This document shows, in pieces, positions 44,795-54,100 of a stretch of 64,000 bases of DNA (within the stretch, counting starts at the first letter, position 1; each line of letters opens with the position of its first letter). Source of the DNA: Parabacteroides sp. TM07-1AC (GTDB lineage: Bacteria > Bacteroidota > Bacteroidia > Bacteroidales > Tannerellaceae); the NCBI RefSeq assembly GCF_003480915.1, contig NZ_QUKD01000015.1, positions 365 through 64,364 on the forward strand, given 5' to 3'. A program made the position numbers and the translations under genes. Under the pieces are notes generated by a model. It worked only from the letters and a program-made list of their open reading frames with translations, did no database searches and was not told the origin of the DNA.

Positions 44795-45229
44795 ATGGAT
44801 AAAGACTTCAATTACGATTTACTGCCGCATGATTTTGCACATTGTCTGAATAACACGTGTAAACTGGCCAATGAGTGTCTTCGTTGTAGAGCAACACAGT
44901 ATATACCGGCGGAACGCAGAACGGTTACTATCATTAATCCGGCGCAAACTAATCCTGCAAGTGAAGAATGTCCCTTCTTCAAGCTCGACCAGGTACAGCA
45001 ATTTGCTTTGGGTATGACCAATTTGTTGGCACATATACCCCATAACGATGCGGTTGTTATCAAACAGCAGATGCTGGCTTATTTCGGACGGACACATTTT
45101 TACCGCCTTTGGCGTAAAGAACGTTTTTTCACTCTCGAACAACAGGAATATGTTCGCCAACTATTCCTTAAACGAGGTCTTCAGGAGGCTCCGGTGTTTG
45201 ATGAATATGTTGGACAGTACGAGTGGTAA
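44795..45229 (+). CDS. DUF6078-like protein of unknown function
   Basis: The 144-residue protein starts MDKDFNYDLLPHDFAHCLNNTCKLANECLRCRATQY. This cysteine-rich opening (four Cys in about 20 residues, resembling a metal or Fe-S site) resembles DUF6078 proteins of Bacteroidales. The second half has HIPHNDAVVIKQQMLAYFGRTHFYRLWRKERFFTLEQQEYVRQLF, a helical, basic stretch of the kind that may bind nucleic acid. No signal peptide is seen. Function is unknown. Confidence 0.75.
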   Translation: MDKDFNYDLLPHDFAHCLNNTCKLANECLRCRATQYIPAERRTVTIINPAQTNPASEECPFFKLDQVQQFALGMTNLLAHIPHNDAVVIKQQMLAYFGRTHFYRLWRKERFFTLEQQEYVRQLFLKRGLQEAPVFDEYVGQYEW

Positions 45230-45248
45230 AAACTAGATGCTTAAAAGT

Positions 45249-45310
45249 GTTTCACCCTAATGGAACAACTGTTTCTTCGTAATGAAACAAGTGTTTCACT
45301 AGGGTGAAAC
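45249..45310. repeat. GTTTCA-rich imperfect palindrome
   Basis: The left arm begins GTTTCACCCTAATGGAAC and the right arm ends CACTAGGGTGAAAC. The arms are 27 bases and match at about 23 positions, with an 8-base centre. The hexamer GTTTCA or its inverse occurs several times. It lies 20 bases past the DUF6078-like stop and could be a 3'-end structure or a dispersed repeat. Confidence 0.65.
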
Positions 45311-45489
45311 AAAAAGGTAGTGTAGTTTAACGATTTTAGTTGACTACTTTCTGTCCAATCTATAAAAAGGGTTGACTCGGTTTATAGTTAGTAATAAAAA
45401 GGGTTGTTCCTTTGGCTGTAATAGTATTTTCCTTTCTTGAATAATGAGCATGAATGATGAATCTTAAATAGAGAAAAGATACGGATGTA

Positions 45490-45526
45490 ACATACGACAG
45501 AGTTCTCTAAGAACTGTGTCGTATGT
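45490..45526. repeat. 37-base palindrome containing the left inversion site
   Basis: The arms ACATACGACAGAGTTCT and AGAACTGTGTCGTATGT pair at 16 of 17 positions around CTA. The core AGTTCTCTAAGAACT (45501-45515) is the exact inverse of the core at 45784-45798. Confidence 0.75.
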
Positions 45527-45798
45527 ATATTTACCATTATACTGTTTCTCTGTCACTTATAATGACTGCTCAATAACAACAAACCTGTTTTTGACTAAAT
45601 TTTCATTTAGTTTGCACAATCTTTTATTATGCGTAAGTTAACATATATTGTATCGACAAGTAGGGATTAAATGCTGTATTTGTATTTAAATTGTTAAAAT
45701 ATTAGCTTTTTATTGCTTTTTTGACGTAAAATAACGATATATAATAAAATATTAATACTTTTGTCGAAAGTGTTTAGTAATAGAGTTCTTAGAGAACT
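45501..45798. promoter_or_regulatory. Putative invertible promoter segment
   Basis: The left core AGTTCTCTAAGAACT (45501-45515) and right core AGTTCTTAGAGAACT (45784-45798) are exact inverted copies of the dyad AGTTC-N5-GAACT. A shared GACA lies beside both, one base away. Between them lie 268 AT-rich bases. A -7 box TACTTTTG at 45756-45763 points rightward and lies 20 bases before the right core, so it would read across the site into susC in the present orientation. Flipping would point it at the 3' end of the DUF6078-like gene. This is the known layout of phase-variable promoters in Bacteroidota. No invertase gene is in the window. Confidence 0.65.
45756..45763 (+). promoter_or_regulatory. 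-7 box inside the putative invertible segment
   Basis: TACTTTTG fits TAnnTTTG exactly. No -33 TTTG lies at 19-21 bases upstream; the nearest TTGAC is 30 bases off. Confidence 0.5.
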
Positions 45799-45891
45799 AT
45801 GTCTAAAGATTTAAGAAACGCCAAATTCTAAGGAACTTTTACTAAGCTTTGTATTAGAAAGAGTGTAGATTAATTTAATTTTTGTGTGTTT

Positions 45892-48800
45892 ATGGTGAAA
45901 AAATCAAAAATGGCAAAAGTTCTGCTGCTTTCCGTTTTGTTTGGAACGACGGGATTAGCCAGTGCAGCAGTAAATCCATTTATTTCTGCTTCGACGATAG
46001 CACAGCAGAATGGAAAACTAACAGGAGTTGTGAAAGACGACATGGGACCCGTTGTTGGTGCATCCATCGTTGTTAAAGGTACTACAAATGGTACAATCAC
46101 AGATATGGATGGTAAATTCTCTCTCGATGGTGTGTCTAAAGGTACTGTGTTGGAGGTCTCTTTTGTAGGTATGGCTACGCAGACAATCACTTGGGATGGT
46201 CATAGTGCGTTGAACATACAGTTGAAGAGTGACACTCAAGATCTGGATGAGGTTGTTGTTGTTGCTTATGGTACAGCAAAAAAGTCTTCATTTACAGGTT
46301 CCGCATCAGTTGTCAAGGCCGAGCAGTTGGAAAAGATTTCCGGTTCCGGCTTTGTTGAGTCGTTGCAGGGTATGAGTGCTGGTGTAAATGTGTCTAATAA
46401 TGCAGGAACCCCAGGTGCCGATCCGCGAATCCAAATCAGAGGTATCGGTTCTATGTCCGGTAAGACAGTGCCTTTGTATGTTGTTGACGGTATGCCCTAT
46501 GATGGCGCATTGAATTCGATTAACCCTTCAGATATTGAATCTATGACCGTGCTGAAGGATGCTGCCGCTTCTTCCCTTTACGGTTCACGTGCTGCAAACG
46601 GTGTAGTTGTTATCACTACGAAGAAGGGGAAACAGGGAAAGCCGACAATCAGTTTCCGTGGATCCTGGGGTACTTCCGACCTGGCTGTGCCGCATCCAAC
46701 CAAGGCTGATCCTTATCAGCAGATGACTACTGTTTGGAGATCTATTTATAACGACCAATATTATAAATATGGTAAGAGCATGCAGGAAGCAGGAGATTTT
46801 GCTTCTCAGACTATGCTTTCGCGCCACGTCGTACCCCGTATAAATTCAAAAGGAGAGACTGTTTATGTCACACCGTTTAAATGGATAGGTGATGTTTCCA
46901 AATACGTGTTGCATGATGGTCAGGGTAATTGCTGGGCCAATCCTGATTTGGAGATGGTTTGGGACGAAAAGGACTACGATTGGTATGATGCTGTTTTCGA
47001 TAAGAAACTTCGCCAGGAATATGGCTTGGATTTAAGCGGGTCAAGTCAGAATGGCAAAACGCAGTATTTTACTTCTCTTGGTTTCCTGGATGACAAGGGA
47101 TATGCGAATAATGACTTTTATAAACGTTATTCATTCCGTGCGAATGTAACTTCAGAAGTCAACAGCTGGCTGTCGATGGGAGGAAACGTAGCCTACTCGT
47201 ATGCCCGTAAGAATACGAGGGGATACGGACGTGCTTTGGTATTCTCCAATACGATGAACTCTCCTTGGTTGCGTAATGCAGACAACACAGCTTGGTGTGT
47301 TTCAGAGAAAACAGGTGAACGCATGTATGACTATGCTAATAATAACGCATATTTCTTTGGAGAGAATCCGGTAGGTCGAGGTGATTACTGGAATAATTCG
47401 AATGATGAAAGTTTTAACAGCAGCGAGTTCTCAACGGTGTCTGCTAAATATTTTGCAGAAGTAAAACTTCCATTTGACTTGAAGTTTCGTACAGGTGTTA
47501 ATTTGGATGATAACACAATGAATGAATATGGATATGATTCTGCTATTCATGGTGACGGCGGACAGCTTGCCCCTTATGGCGTGACAGTCAAGACAAACGG
47601 TGGTTCGGCTACGCGTAAAACAACAAAGACAACTTCCATAACATGGAATAACCTGTTGACTTGGGATAAGACATTCGGCGATCACAATCTTAATGCGATG
47701 CTTGGCCATGAGTATTACCACTTCAATCAGCAGTATACGGAAGCTTACGGTGAAGGCATCATGCAATTGGGACAATATGAATTGGCTTCAACCACAATGA
47801 ACTGGAGCAATACTTCAAACCGCATACGTTATGCATTGCTGTCATTCTTCGGTAAACTTGATTATAACTATGCGAATCGTTATTATCTGTCTGCTTCTTA
47901 CCGTCGCGACGGTTCTTCCCGATTCAGCAAGGATAGTCGTTGGGGTGACTTCTTCTCTGTTGGTGGTTCCTGGCGTATCTCCAAAGAAGCGTTTATGGAA
48001 GGAACGAATGACTGGTTGGATAACTTAGCGTTGCGAGCAAGTTACGGTACTACCGGTAATGATAAATTGTATAGTAGTGGCAATGAGATTTGGTATGCTT
48101 ATCAGGCTTATTTTACAAGTGACAACCTGTATGGTATGCCTGGCTACAAGCCATCGACGATTGCTACTCCTAATTTGAAGTGGGAAAGAAACAAGCAATT
48201 CAATGTTGCCGTCGACTTCAGTTTCTTGAGTCGTTTGAGCGGTACCGTTGAGTTCTACACTCGTAATTCTGCCGACTTGCTTTATTATAAAGAATTGCCT
48301 CTTTCTGCTCAGGTAGGTGATGCAAATGGTATCAATACTAATTTGGGCAATGTTAGGAATCAAGGCGTTGAAATTACCTTGAACGCTACTGCAATAAAGA
48401 ATCGTGACTTCGAATGGACAATCGATTTCAACTTCTCAACTTTGAGCAATAAGGTTACTTATTTGCCAAGCGGTCCTTACAATTATTCATCCCGTGCGGG
48501 TTATCGTATGGAAGAGGGTAAATCATTGTATGAATTTTATATGCCGAAAAATGCAGGTGTCAATCCGGAGAATGGTAATATGCGTTATTGGATCAGAGAT
48601 GGCAAGGACGGCTGGAAAACAACCGAGAATTTCTCTGATGTGACTACTGACGATTATCAATGGTTGGGCTCTTCCATTCCTAAAGCTTTCGGATCTATCA
48701 CCAATAACTTTAAATGGAAGGACTTCGATGCTTCCATGATGTGGTATGCTTCTTTCGGAGGAAAGATTTTCGACTATGGATGGTTAGAGGGAACAACTGT

Positions 48801-49185
48801 TCGTAATGGTTGCGGTCTTTTCTGGGATCAAGTCGAAGGCAAGGTTTGGGAGAAACCGGGTGACGAAGCATTGTTCCCCCGTTGGTCAGGAGATGATTAT
48901 TCAAGCACACGTAAAACAACGGATTTTTATCTGTTCAAAAACAACTTCTTCCGTTTGCGTAACCTGACTGTCGGTTATACTCTTCCAAAAGCATTGACTG
49001 AAAAATTACATTTGTCTCATTGCCGTTTGTATTTGACGGGCGATAATTTATTTACATTAGGTTCTGCGGCTAAACGTCATACGGATCCTGAAACAGAAAT
49101 AGATGGAGACAACTACAATGGTAACTCAGGCGGTATACAAACAGCAAGACGTGTATTCATGGGTGGTATTCAAGTTTCATTTTAA
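45892..49185 (+). CDS. SusC/RagA family TonB-dependent transporter without STN domain
   Basis: The 1097-residue importer begins MVKKSKMAKVLLLSVLFGTTGLASA, goes straight to the regulatory-like sandwich (KLTGVVKDDMGPVVGASIVVKG), then the plug (DLDEVVVVAYGTAKKSSFTG, SMTVLKDAAASSLYGSRAANGVVVITTK) and barrel, ending GGIQVSF. It has no STN domain, and no sigma/FecR pair is nearby, unlike the other two SusC proteins here. Control by the invertible segment just upstream would fill that gap. A GTG at 45886 is in frame, but the ATG at 45892 is preferred. The substrate is unknown because no enzymes follow. Confidence 0.95.
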   Translation: MVKKSKMAKVLLLSVLFGTTGLASAAVNPFISASTIAQQNGKLTGVVKDDMGPVVGASIVVKGTTNGTITDMDGKFSLDGVSKGTVLEVSFVGMATQTITWDGHSALNIQLKSDTQDLDEVVVVAYGTAKKSSFTGSASVVKAEQLEKISGSGFVESLQGMSAGVNVSNNAGTPGADPRIQIRGIGSMSGKTVPLYVVDGMPYDGALNSINPSDIESMTVLKDAAASSLYGSRAANGVVVITTKKGKQGKPTISFRGSWGTSDLAVPHPTKADPYQQMTTVWRSIYNDQYYKYGKSMQEAGDFASQTMLSRHVVPRINSKGETVYVTPFKWIGDVSKYVLHDGQGNCWANPDLEMVWDEKDYDWYDAVFDKKLRQEYGLDLSGSSQNGKTQYFTSLGFLDDKGYANNDFYKRYSFRANVTSEVNSWLSMGGNVAYSYARKNTRGYGRALVFSNTMNSPWLRNADNTAWCVSEKTGERMYDYANNNAYFFGENPVGRGDYWNNSNDESFNSSEFSTVSAKYFAEVKLPFDLKFRTGVNLDDNTMNEYGYDSAIHGDGGQLAPYGVTVKTNGGSATRKTTKTTSITWNNLLTWDKTFGDHNLNAMLGHEYYHFNQQYTEAYGEGIMQLGQYELASTTMNWSNTSNRIRYALLSFFGKLDYNYANRYYLSASYRRDGSSRFSKDSRWGDFFSVGGSWRISKEAFMEGTNDWLDNLALRASYGTTGNDKLYSSGNEIWYAYQAYFTSDNLYGMPGYKPSTIATPNLKWERNKQFNVAVDFSFLSRLSGTVEFYTRNSADLLYYKELPLSAQVGDANGINTNLGNVRNQGVEITLNATAIKNRDFEWTIDFNFSTLSNKVTYLPSGPYNYSSRAGYRMEEGKSLYEFYMPKNAGVNPENGNMRYWIRDGKDGWKTTENFSDVTTDDYQWLGSSIPKAFGSITNNFKWKDFDASMMWYASFGGKIFDYGWLEGTTVRNGCGLFWDQVEGKVWEKPGDEALFPRWSGDDYSSTRKTTDFYLFKNNFFRLRNLTVGYTLPKALTEKLHLSHCRLYLTGDNLFTLGSAAKRHTDPETEIDGDNYNGNSGGIQTARRVFMGGIQVSF

Positions 49186-49203
49186 TTAAAGTAAGATTTC
49201 GAT

Positions 49204-50859
49204 ATGAAAAAGATATATAAAACATTAGGGGTTCTTCCTTTAGCCTTCTTGATGTTGTCGTTAGGTAGTTGTAACGATCAACTTACGACGGATGATGCTC
49301 AGAGAGTTTCTTCAGAAACTGTACTTTCAAGTACGACAGGATTGAATATGGTGTTAAGGTCGGGGTATTACGGACTATTGTTGGGTGGTAGTTCTTATTA
49401 CGACCAGGTGACAGCTAACTATACAGGTATGCCTGGTTTGGCTATGCATTATGATGTAGGCGGTTCGGACATTCTTTGTACTGGTAATTATGGCGGTGCT
49501 CCGGATGCATCTTATAAATATCTTCAGGATCGTACACTGGCTACAGGTCATGCTCACTATTTGTGGAGTAAAATGTATAAGATCATCAATGAGGTGAACC
49601 AAATACTTGATGCGCTTCCTGACGCTACAGGCAGCGAAGAGGAAAAGAACAAGATTGAGGGACAGGCGTTGGCTATGCGTGGTATCAGCTATTTTAACTT
49701 GATTGTCAATTACCAGCAGACATATGCTATTGCTAAAGACAAGCGAGGGGTTATTTTGCGTACTTCAGCCAGTGATCCGGATGAAATGGGATTTTCCACC
49801 GTGCAAGCATGTTATGATCAGATCGTAAGTGACTTGAGCGGGGCTAAGGCTGCTTTGTCAGGTTTTAAGCGCAGTGAAAAATGGGAAATTGATGCAAATG
49901 TGGTTTCCGGTATCCTGGCACGCGTTTATCAGGTTATGGGAAATTGGCAAAATGCGCTTGCCGAAGCTTCGTCGGTTTATCAAAACTATGGTACACTTAT
50001 GACGAAAGAGGAATGGTATGGCGGCTTCGACGACTTGGTGGCTAATAATTGCCAGGAGTTGGTTTGGGGCGTTAAGTTCACCAACTTGAGTAACTTGTCT
50101 ACTTGTACATCATTCAATTTCTGGTATAATCAAGACCCCAGTTATGGTGAAGGTATGCAAGACGGTCCGATCTACAACTTTATAAATTTGCTGGTAGACC
50201 AGAAATATGTGGATCTGTTTGATGAAACAGATTACCGTGGAGCACGTTGTGACAAGACGGCTGGTGTAACAGATGAAGATGAAAAGGCTGTGATGTTTTG
50301 GCATCGCACAGGTAATGCCGATCCTGAAATAAATACAAAATGGGCTTACAATAAAATAAAGTCTTATGGTGATGGCGGTGGTGCAAAACAATCGCATTCA
50401 TACGATATTGATTTTCCATTGATGCGCGGTTCGGAAATGTTGCTTATCATGGCTGAGGCAGAAGCCAACTTGGGTAATACGGGACAGGCTTTGACTTATC
50501 TGAATACGCTTCAGGCAGCTCGTGAAGCCAAACTGACTACTGCTGCCGACAAGCAAACATTACTAAATTCTATCTATGTGGAGCGTAGAAAAGAGTTACT
50601 GGGTGAAGGTTTGACCGGTATATACGACCTGCTTCGCTTGCAACAGCCTTTGGTTCGTTATGGTTCTTCTGCTTCTAATCCGGGAGGACACTTCGCTTCC
50701 GGTTTGGGTAATTTGGATGGTTATAATGGCTCCGATGTGGAACCGAAAGGTACATTGCCTTCAAACGATTATCGTTTTATCATACAAATTCCTCATAAGG
50801 AGTTTTCTAACAATTCCGTAATCAGTGAGGCTGATCAAAACCCGTTCAGTGGGCAATAA
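49204..50859 (+). CDS. SusD/RagB family lipoprotein
   Basis: The 551-residue lipoprotein has signal MKKIYKTLGVLPLAFLMLSLGSC (Cys23), followed by NDQLTTDDAQRVSSETVLSSTTGLNMVLRSGYYGLL. Typical SusD helices (EGQALAMRGISYFNLIVNYQQTY) and a C-terminal DFPLMRGSEMLLIMAEAEANLG and VERRKELLGEGLTGIYDLLRLQ follow. It starts 18 bases after susC. With no glycosidase beside it, the pair may import a glycan cleaved elsewhere, or peptides. A terminator follows at 50895-50930. Confidence 0.94.
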   Translation: MKKIYKTLGVLPLAFLMLSLGSCNDQLTTDDAQRVSSETVLSSTTGLNMVLRSGYYGLLLGGSSYYDQVTANYTGMPGLAMHYDVGGSDILCTGNYGGAPDASYKYLQDRTLATGHAHYLWSKMYKIINEVNQILDALPDATGSEEEKNKIEGQALAMRGISYFNLIVNYQQTYAIAKDKRGVILRTSASDPDEMGFSTVQACYDQIVSDLSGAKAALSGFKRSEKWEIDANVVSGILARVYQVMGNWQNALAEASSVYQNYGTLMTKEEWYGGFDDLVANNCQELVWGVKFTNLSNLSTCTSFNFWYNQDPSYGEGMQDGPIYNFINLLVDQKYVDLFDETDYRGARCDKTAGVTDEDEKAVMFWHRTGNADPEINTKWAYNKIKSYGDGGGAKQSHSYDIDFPLMRGSEMLLIMAEAEANLGNTGQALTYLNTLQAAREAKLTTAADKQTLLNSIYVERRKELLGEGLTGIYDLLRLQQPLVRYGSSASNPGGHFASGLGNLDGYNGSDVEPKGTLPSNDYRFIIQIPHKEFSNNSVISEADQNPFSGQ

Positions 50860-50894
50860 AGTACATGGCAAATAGCATGCTCGCTAACTAATAT

Positions 50895-50930
50895 AAAAGG
50901 ACTGTCTATGAAATATTGGGCGGTCCTTTT
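50895..50930 (+). terminator. Terminator after the third susCD pair
   Basis: AAAAGGACTGTC pairs with GGCGGTCCTTTT around a loop of about 12 bases, ending in TTTTA. Confidence 0.75.
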
Positions 50931-51006
50931 ACTTTAAAAATATCCGGAGAACAAGTATTGACTCATTTCCTCTCTGATTTTGGATAGAGGAGTCCAACTT
51001 ATTTCG

Positions 51007-51014
51007 TATCTTTG
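51007..51014 (+). promoter_or_regulatory. -7 box of purL
   Basis: TATCTTTG fits the consensus and lies 87 bases before the ATG, giving a leader of about 80 bases. A TTTG at 50979-50982 is 24 bases upstream, wider than usual. Confidence 0.55.
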
Positions 51015-51024
51015 TGCTCTGTTA

Positions 51025-51068
51025 GCGAGAGGGTAACTTCTCCGCGAATTATAGGACGGAAATCCGTC
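51025..51068 (+). promoter_or_regulatory. Two-hairpin leader of purL
   Basis: Hairpin 1 is GCGAGAGG-GTAA-CTTCTCCGC with one bulge (51025-51045). Hairpin 2 is GACGG-AAAT-CCGTC (51055-51068). CGCG sequences on both sides of hairpin 2 could pair as an outer stem. The fold resembles no riboswitch that I can name; a role in purL control is possible. Confidence 0.4.
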
Positions 51069-51101
51069 GCGACACAAAGAATACTTAAATAAATCGACGA
51101 T

Positions 51102-54100
51102 ATGATTCTATTCTTTCAATCTCCAACAAAGACGGTGCTGGCTGTTGAGGCGGCACATGCTTTCTCTCCTGAAGATGTTCAAAAGCTCGTTTGGTTGTTT
51201 AGTGAAGCAACTCCCGTTCAATCGGAAACATTGGATGGCTGGTATGTTGGTCCCCGCCGGGAAATGATCACCCCGTGGAGTACTAATGCCGTGGAAATCA
51301 CCCAGAACATGGGATTGAGCGGTATCTCACGTATCGAAGAATACTTCCCTGTATCTTCCGGTGAGGCAGACCACGACCCGATGCTGCAACGCATTTACAA
51401 CGGACTGAACCAGGATATCTTCACGATCAGTAAACAACCGGATCCGATTGTTTATATCGAAGATATTGCAGCTTACAACCAACAGGAAGGGCTGGCGCTG
51501 AGTGCTGAAGAGGTGTCTTACCTGAACGAAGTAAGCCAGAAGCTGGAACGTAAGCTGACCGACAGCGAAGTGTACGGTTTTGCACAGGTAAACTCGGAAC
51601 ACTGCCGTCACAAGATCTTCGGCGGTACATTCGTTATCGACGGAGAAGAGAAAGAAAGCTCTCTCTTTAACCTGATTAAGAAAACATCGGCAGAAAACCC
51701 GAACAAACTGGTTTCTGCTTATAAAGATAATGTGGCTTTCAACGAAGGTCCGGTGATCGAACAGTTTGCTCCGGCAAGCGGCGATCAGCCTGATTTCTAT
51801 GAAACAAAGGAAATTAAATCGGTTATTTCCCTGAAAGCTGAAACACATAACTTCCCGACAACGGTTGAACCGTTCAACGGTGCTGCTACCGGTTCGGGTG
51901 GTGAGATCCGTGACCGTCTGGGCGGAGGTAAAGCTTCATTGCCTATCGCTGGTACAGCCGTTTACATGACTGCTTATCCGCGTACGGAAGGTGCCCGTGA
52001 ATGGGAAAAGATACTGGACCCGCGCCCTTGGTTGTATCAGACACCGGAGCAGATCCTGATCAAGGCTTCCAACGGTGCTTCCGATTTCGGTAACAAGTTC
52101 GGTCAGCCACTGATCTGCGGTTCGGTACTGACTTTCGAACATGAAGAGAACAATAAGAAATATGGGTACGATAAAGTGATCATGTTGGCAGGCGGTGTTG
52201 GTTATGCCAATATGCGCGATGCTTTGAAGGGTGATCCTCAGCCGGGTGAAAAGGTCGTACTGCTGGGTGGTGATAACTACCGTATCGGTATGGGCGGTGG
52301 TGCCGTATCTTCTGTAAATACAGGACAGTACACCAGCGGTATCGAGTTGAACGCCGTACAGCGTGCCAACCCGGAAATGCAGAAACGTGTATCGAACGTG
52401 ATCCGTGCGATTGCCGAATCTGACAACAATCCGGTAATCTCTATTCACGACCACGGTGCAGGCGGTCACCTGAACTGTCTGTCTGAGTTGGTGGAAGCTA
52501 CCGGCGGACATATCGATATGAGCCAGTTGCCTGTTGGCGACCCGACGCTTTCTGCTAAGGAAATCGTAGGAAACGAGAGCCAGGAACGTATGGGCTTACT
52601 GATGAAGGAAGAAGACGTTGCCCGCGTACGCCGCATTGCCGACCGCGAACGCTCTCCGATGTATGTAGTAGGTGAAACGACCAACGATATGAAATTCGTA
52701 TTCGAGCAGGCCGACGGTGTGAAACCGATCGACATTAAGCTGGAATATATGTTCGGTAAACCGCCTAGAACAATCATGACAGACCATACAGTGAGCGAAA
52801 CTTATGCTCCTGTGGTTTACAAAGATTCAGAAATACATCATTACCTGGAAAACGTACTTCAGCTCGAAGCTGTTGCATGTAAAGACTGGTTGACCAACAA
52901 GGTAGACCGTTCCGTAACAGGTAAGATCGCCCGTCAGCAGTGTCAGGGTGAATTGCAGTTGCCGTTGAGCGACCTGGGTGCCGTAGCATTGGATTACCGC
53001 GGAAAGGCAGGTATCGCTACTTCCATCGGTCATGCTCCGCAGGTGGCCATGGTCGATCCGGCTGCCGGTTCGGTAATGGCTATTGCCGAGTCGTTGACCA
53101 ATATCGTATTTGCTCCGCTGGCCGATAAGTTGGCCGGTGTTTCTCTGAGTGCCAACTGGATGTGGCCGTGCCGCAACGAAGGGGAAGACGCTCGTCTGTA
53201 CACGGCTGTTCAGGCTGCTTCTGATTTTGCCTGCGAACTGGGTATCAATATCCCGACAGGTAAAGACTCTCTGTCGATGACACAGAAGTATGGCGACGAT
53301 AAGGTGATCGCTCCGGGTACGGTAATTATCTCGGCAGGTGCTGAGGTAAGCGATATCCGCAAGATCGTTTCTCCGGTATTGGCTCACGAAAAGAATTCTT
53401 ACATATATTATATAGACTTCTCGTTCGATACGATGAAGCTGGGCGGTTCTGCTTTTGCACAGGCTTTGAACAAGCTGGGTAATGAAGTGCCGACCGTGAA
53501 GGATAGCGAATATTTCGCAGATGCGTTCAACGCCGTACAGGATGCGATCGAGAAAGGTCTGATCCTTGCCGGACACGATATTTCTGCCGGTGGTATGATC
53601 ACTACCATGCTTGAAATGTGTTTCGCAAACGTAGAAGGCGGTCTGGAAGTCAATCTGGATAAGCTGTCTGAAACAGACATCGTGAAAATCCTGTTCGCTG
53701 AAAACCCGGGTATCCTGGTACAGGTGAAGGACAAGAAGGCGTTCGAAAAGCTGATGGAAGAAGCCGGTGTCGGTTTCGCTATCATCGCCAAGCCGACTGC
53801 CGAGCGTCATATCCTGGTGGAAAAAGAAGGTGTTCAGTATCACTTCGGCATCGACTATATGCGTGACGTATGGTACGAATCGTCTTACAAGTTGGATATC
53901 AAGCAGAGCGGTAGCGTATGTGCAGGTAACCGTTTCGAAAACTATAAGATGCAGCCGCTGGAATTCAAATACGGCAAGAACTTCACCGGTAAGCTGGCTG
54001 ACTACGGCCTGACTGCCGACCGCAAAGGTAAGAGCGGTATCCGTGCTGCTGTGATCCGTGAAAAGGGTTGCCAGTGCGAACGTGAAACATCTTACGCATT

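Larger units (their letters stand above)
45230..45891. other. 660-base regulatory region before the third susC
   Basis: No gene is seen here. The region holds a palindromic GTTTCA-rich element (45249-45310) and a 268-base segment between inverted 15-mers (45501-45515 and 45784-45798) carrying an outward -7 box. The final stretch, about 90 bases after the right 15-mer, is the AT-rich leader of susC. The region is strongly AT-rich between the palindromes. Confidence 0.7.

Noticed and set aside
45501..45515. Left palindrome as a simple transcription terminator
   Set aside because: No T-run follows, and its core is the exact inverse of a second site 268 bases away, which fits recombination sites better.
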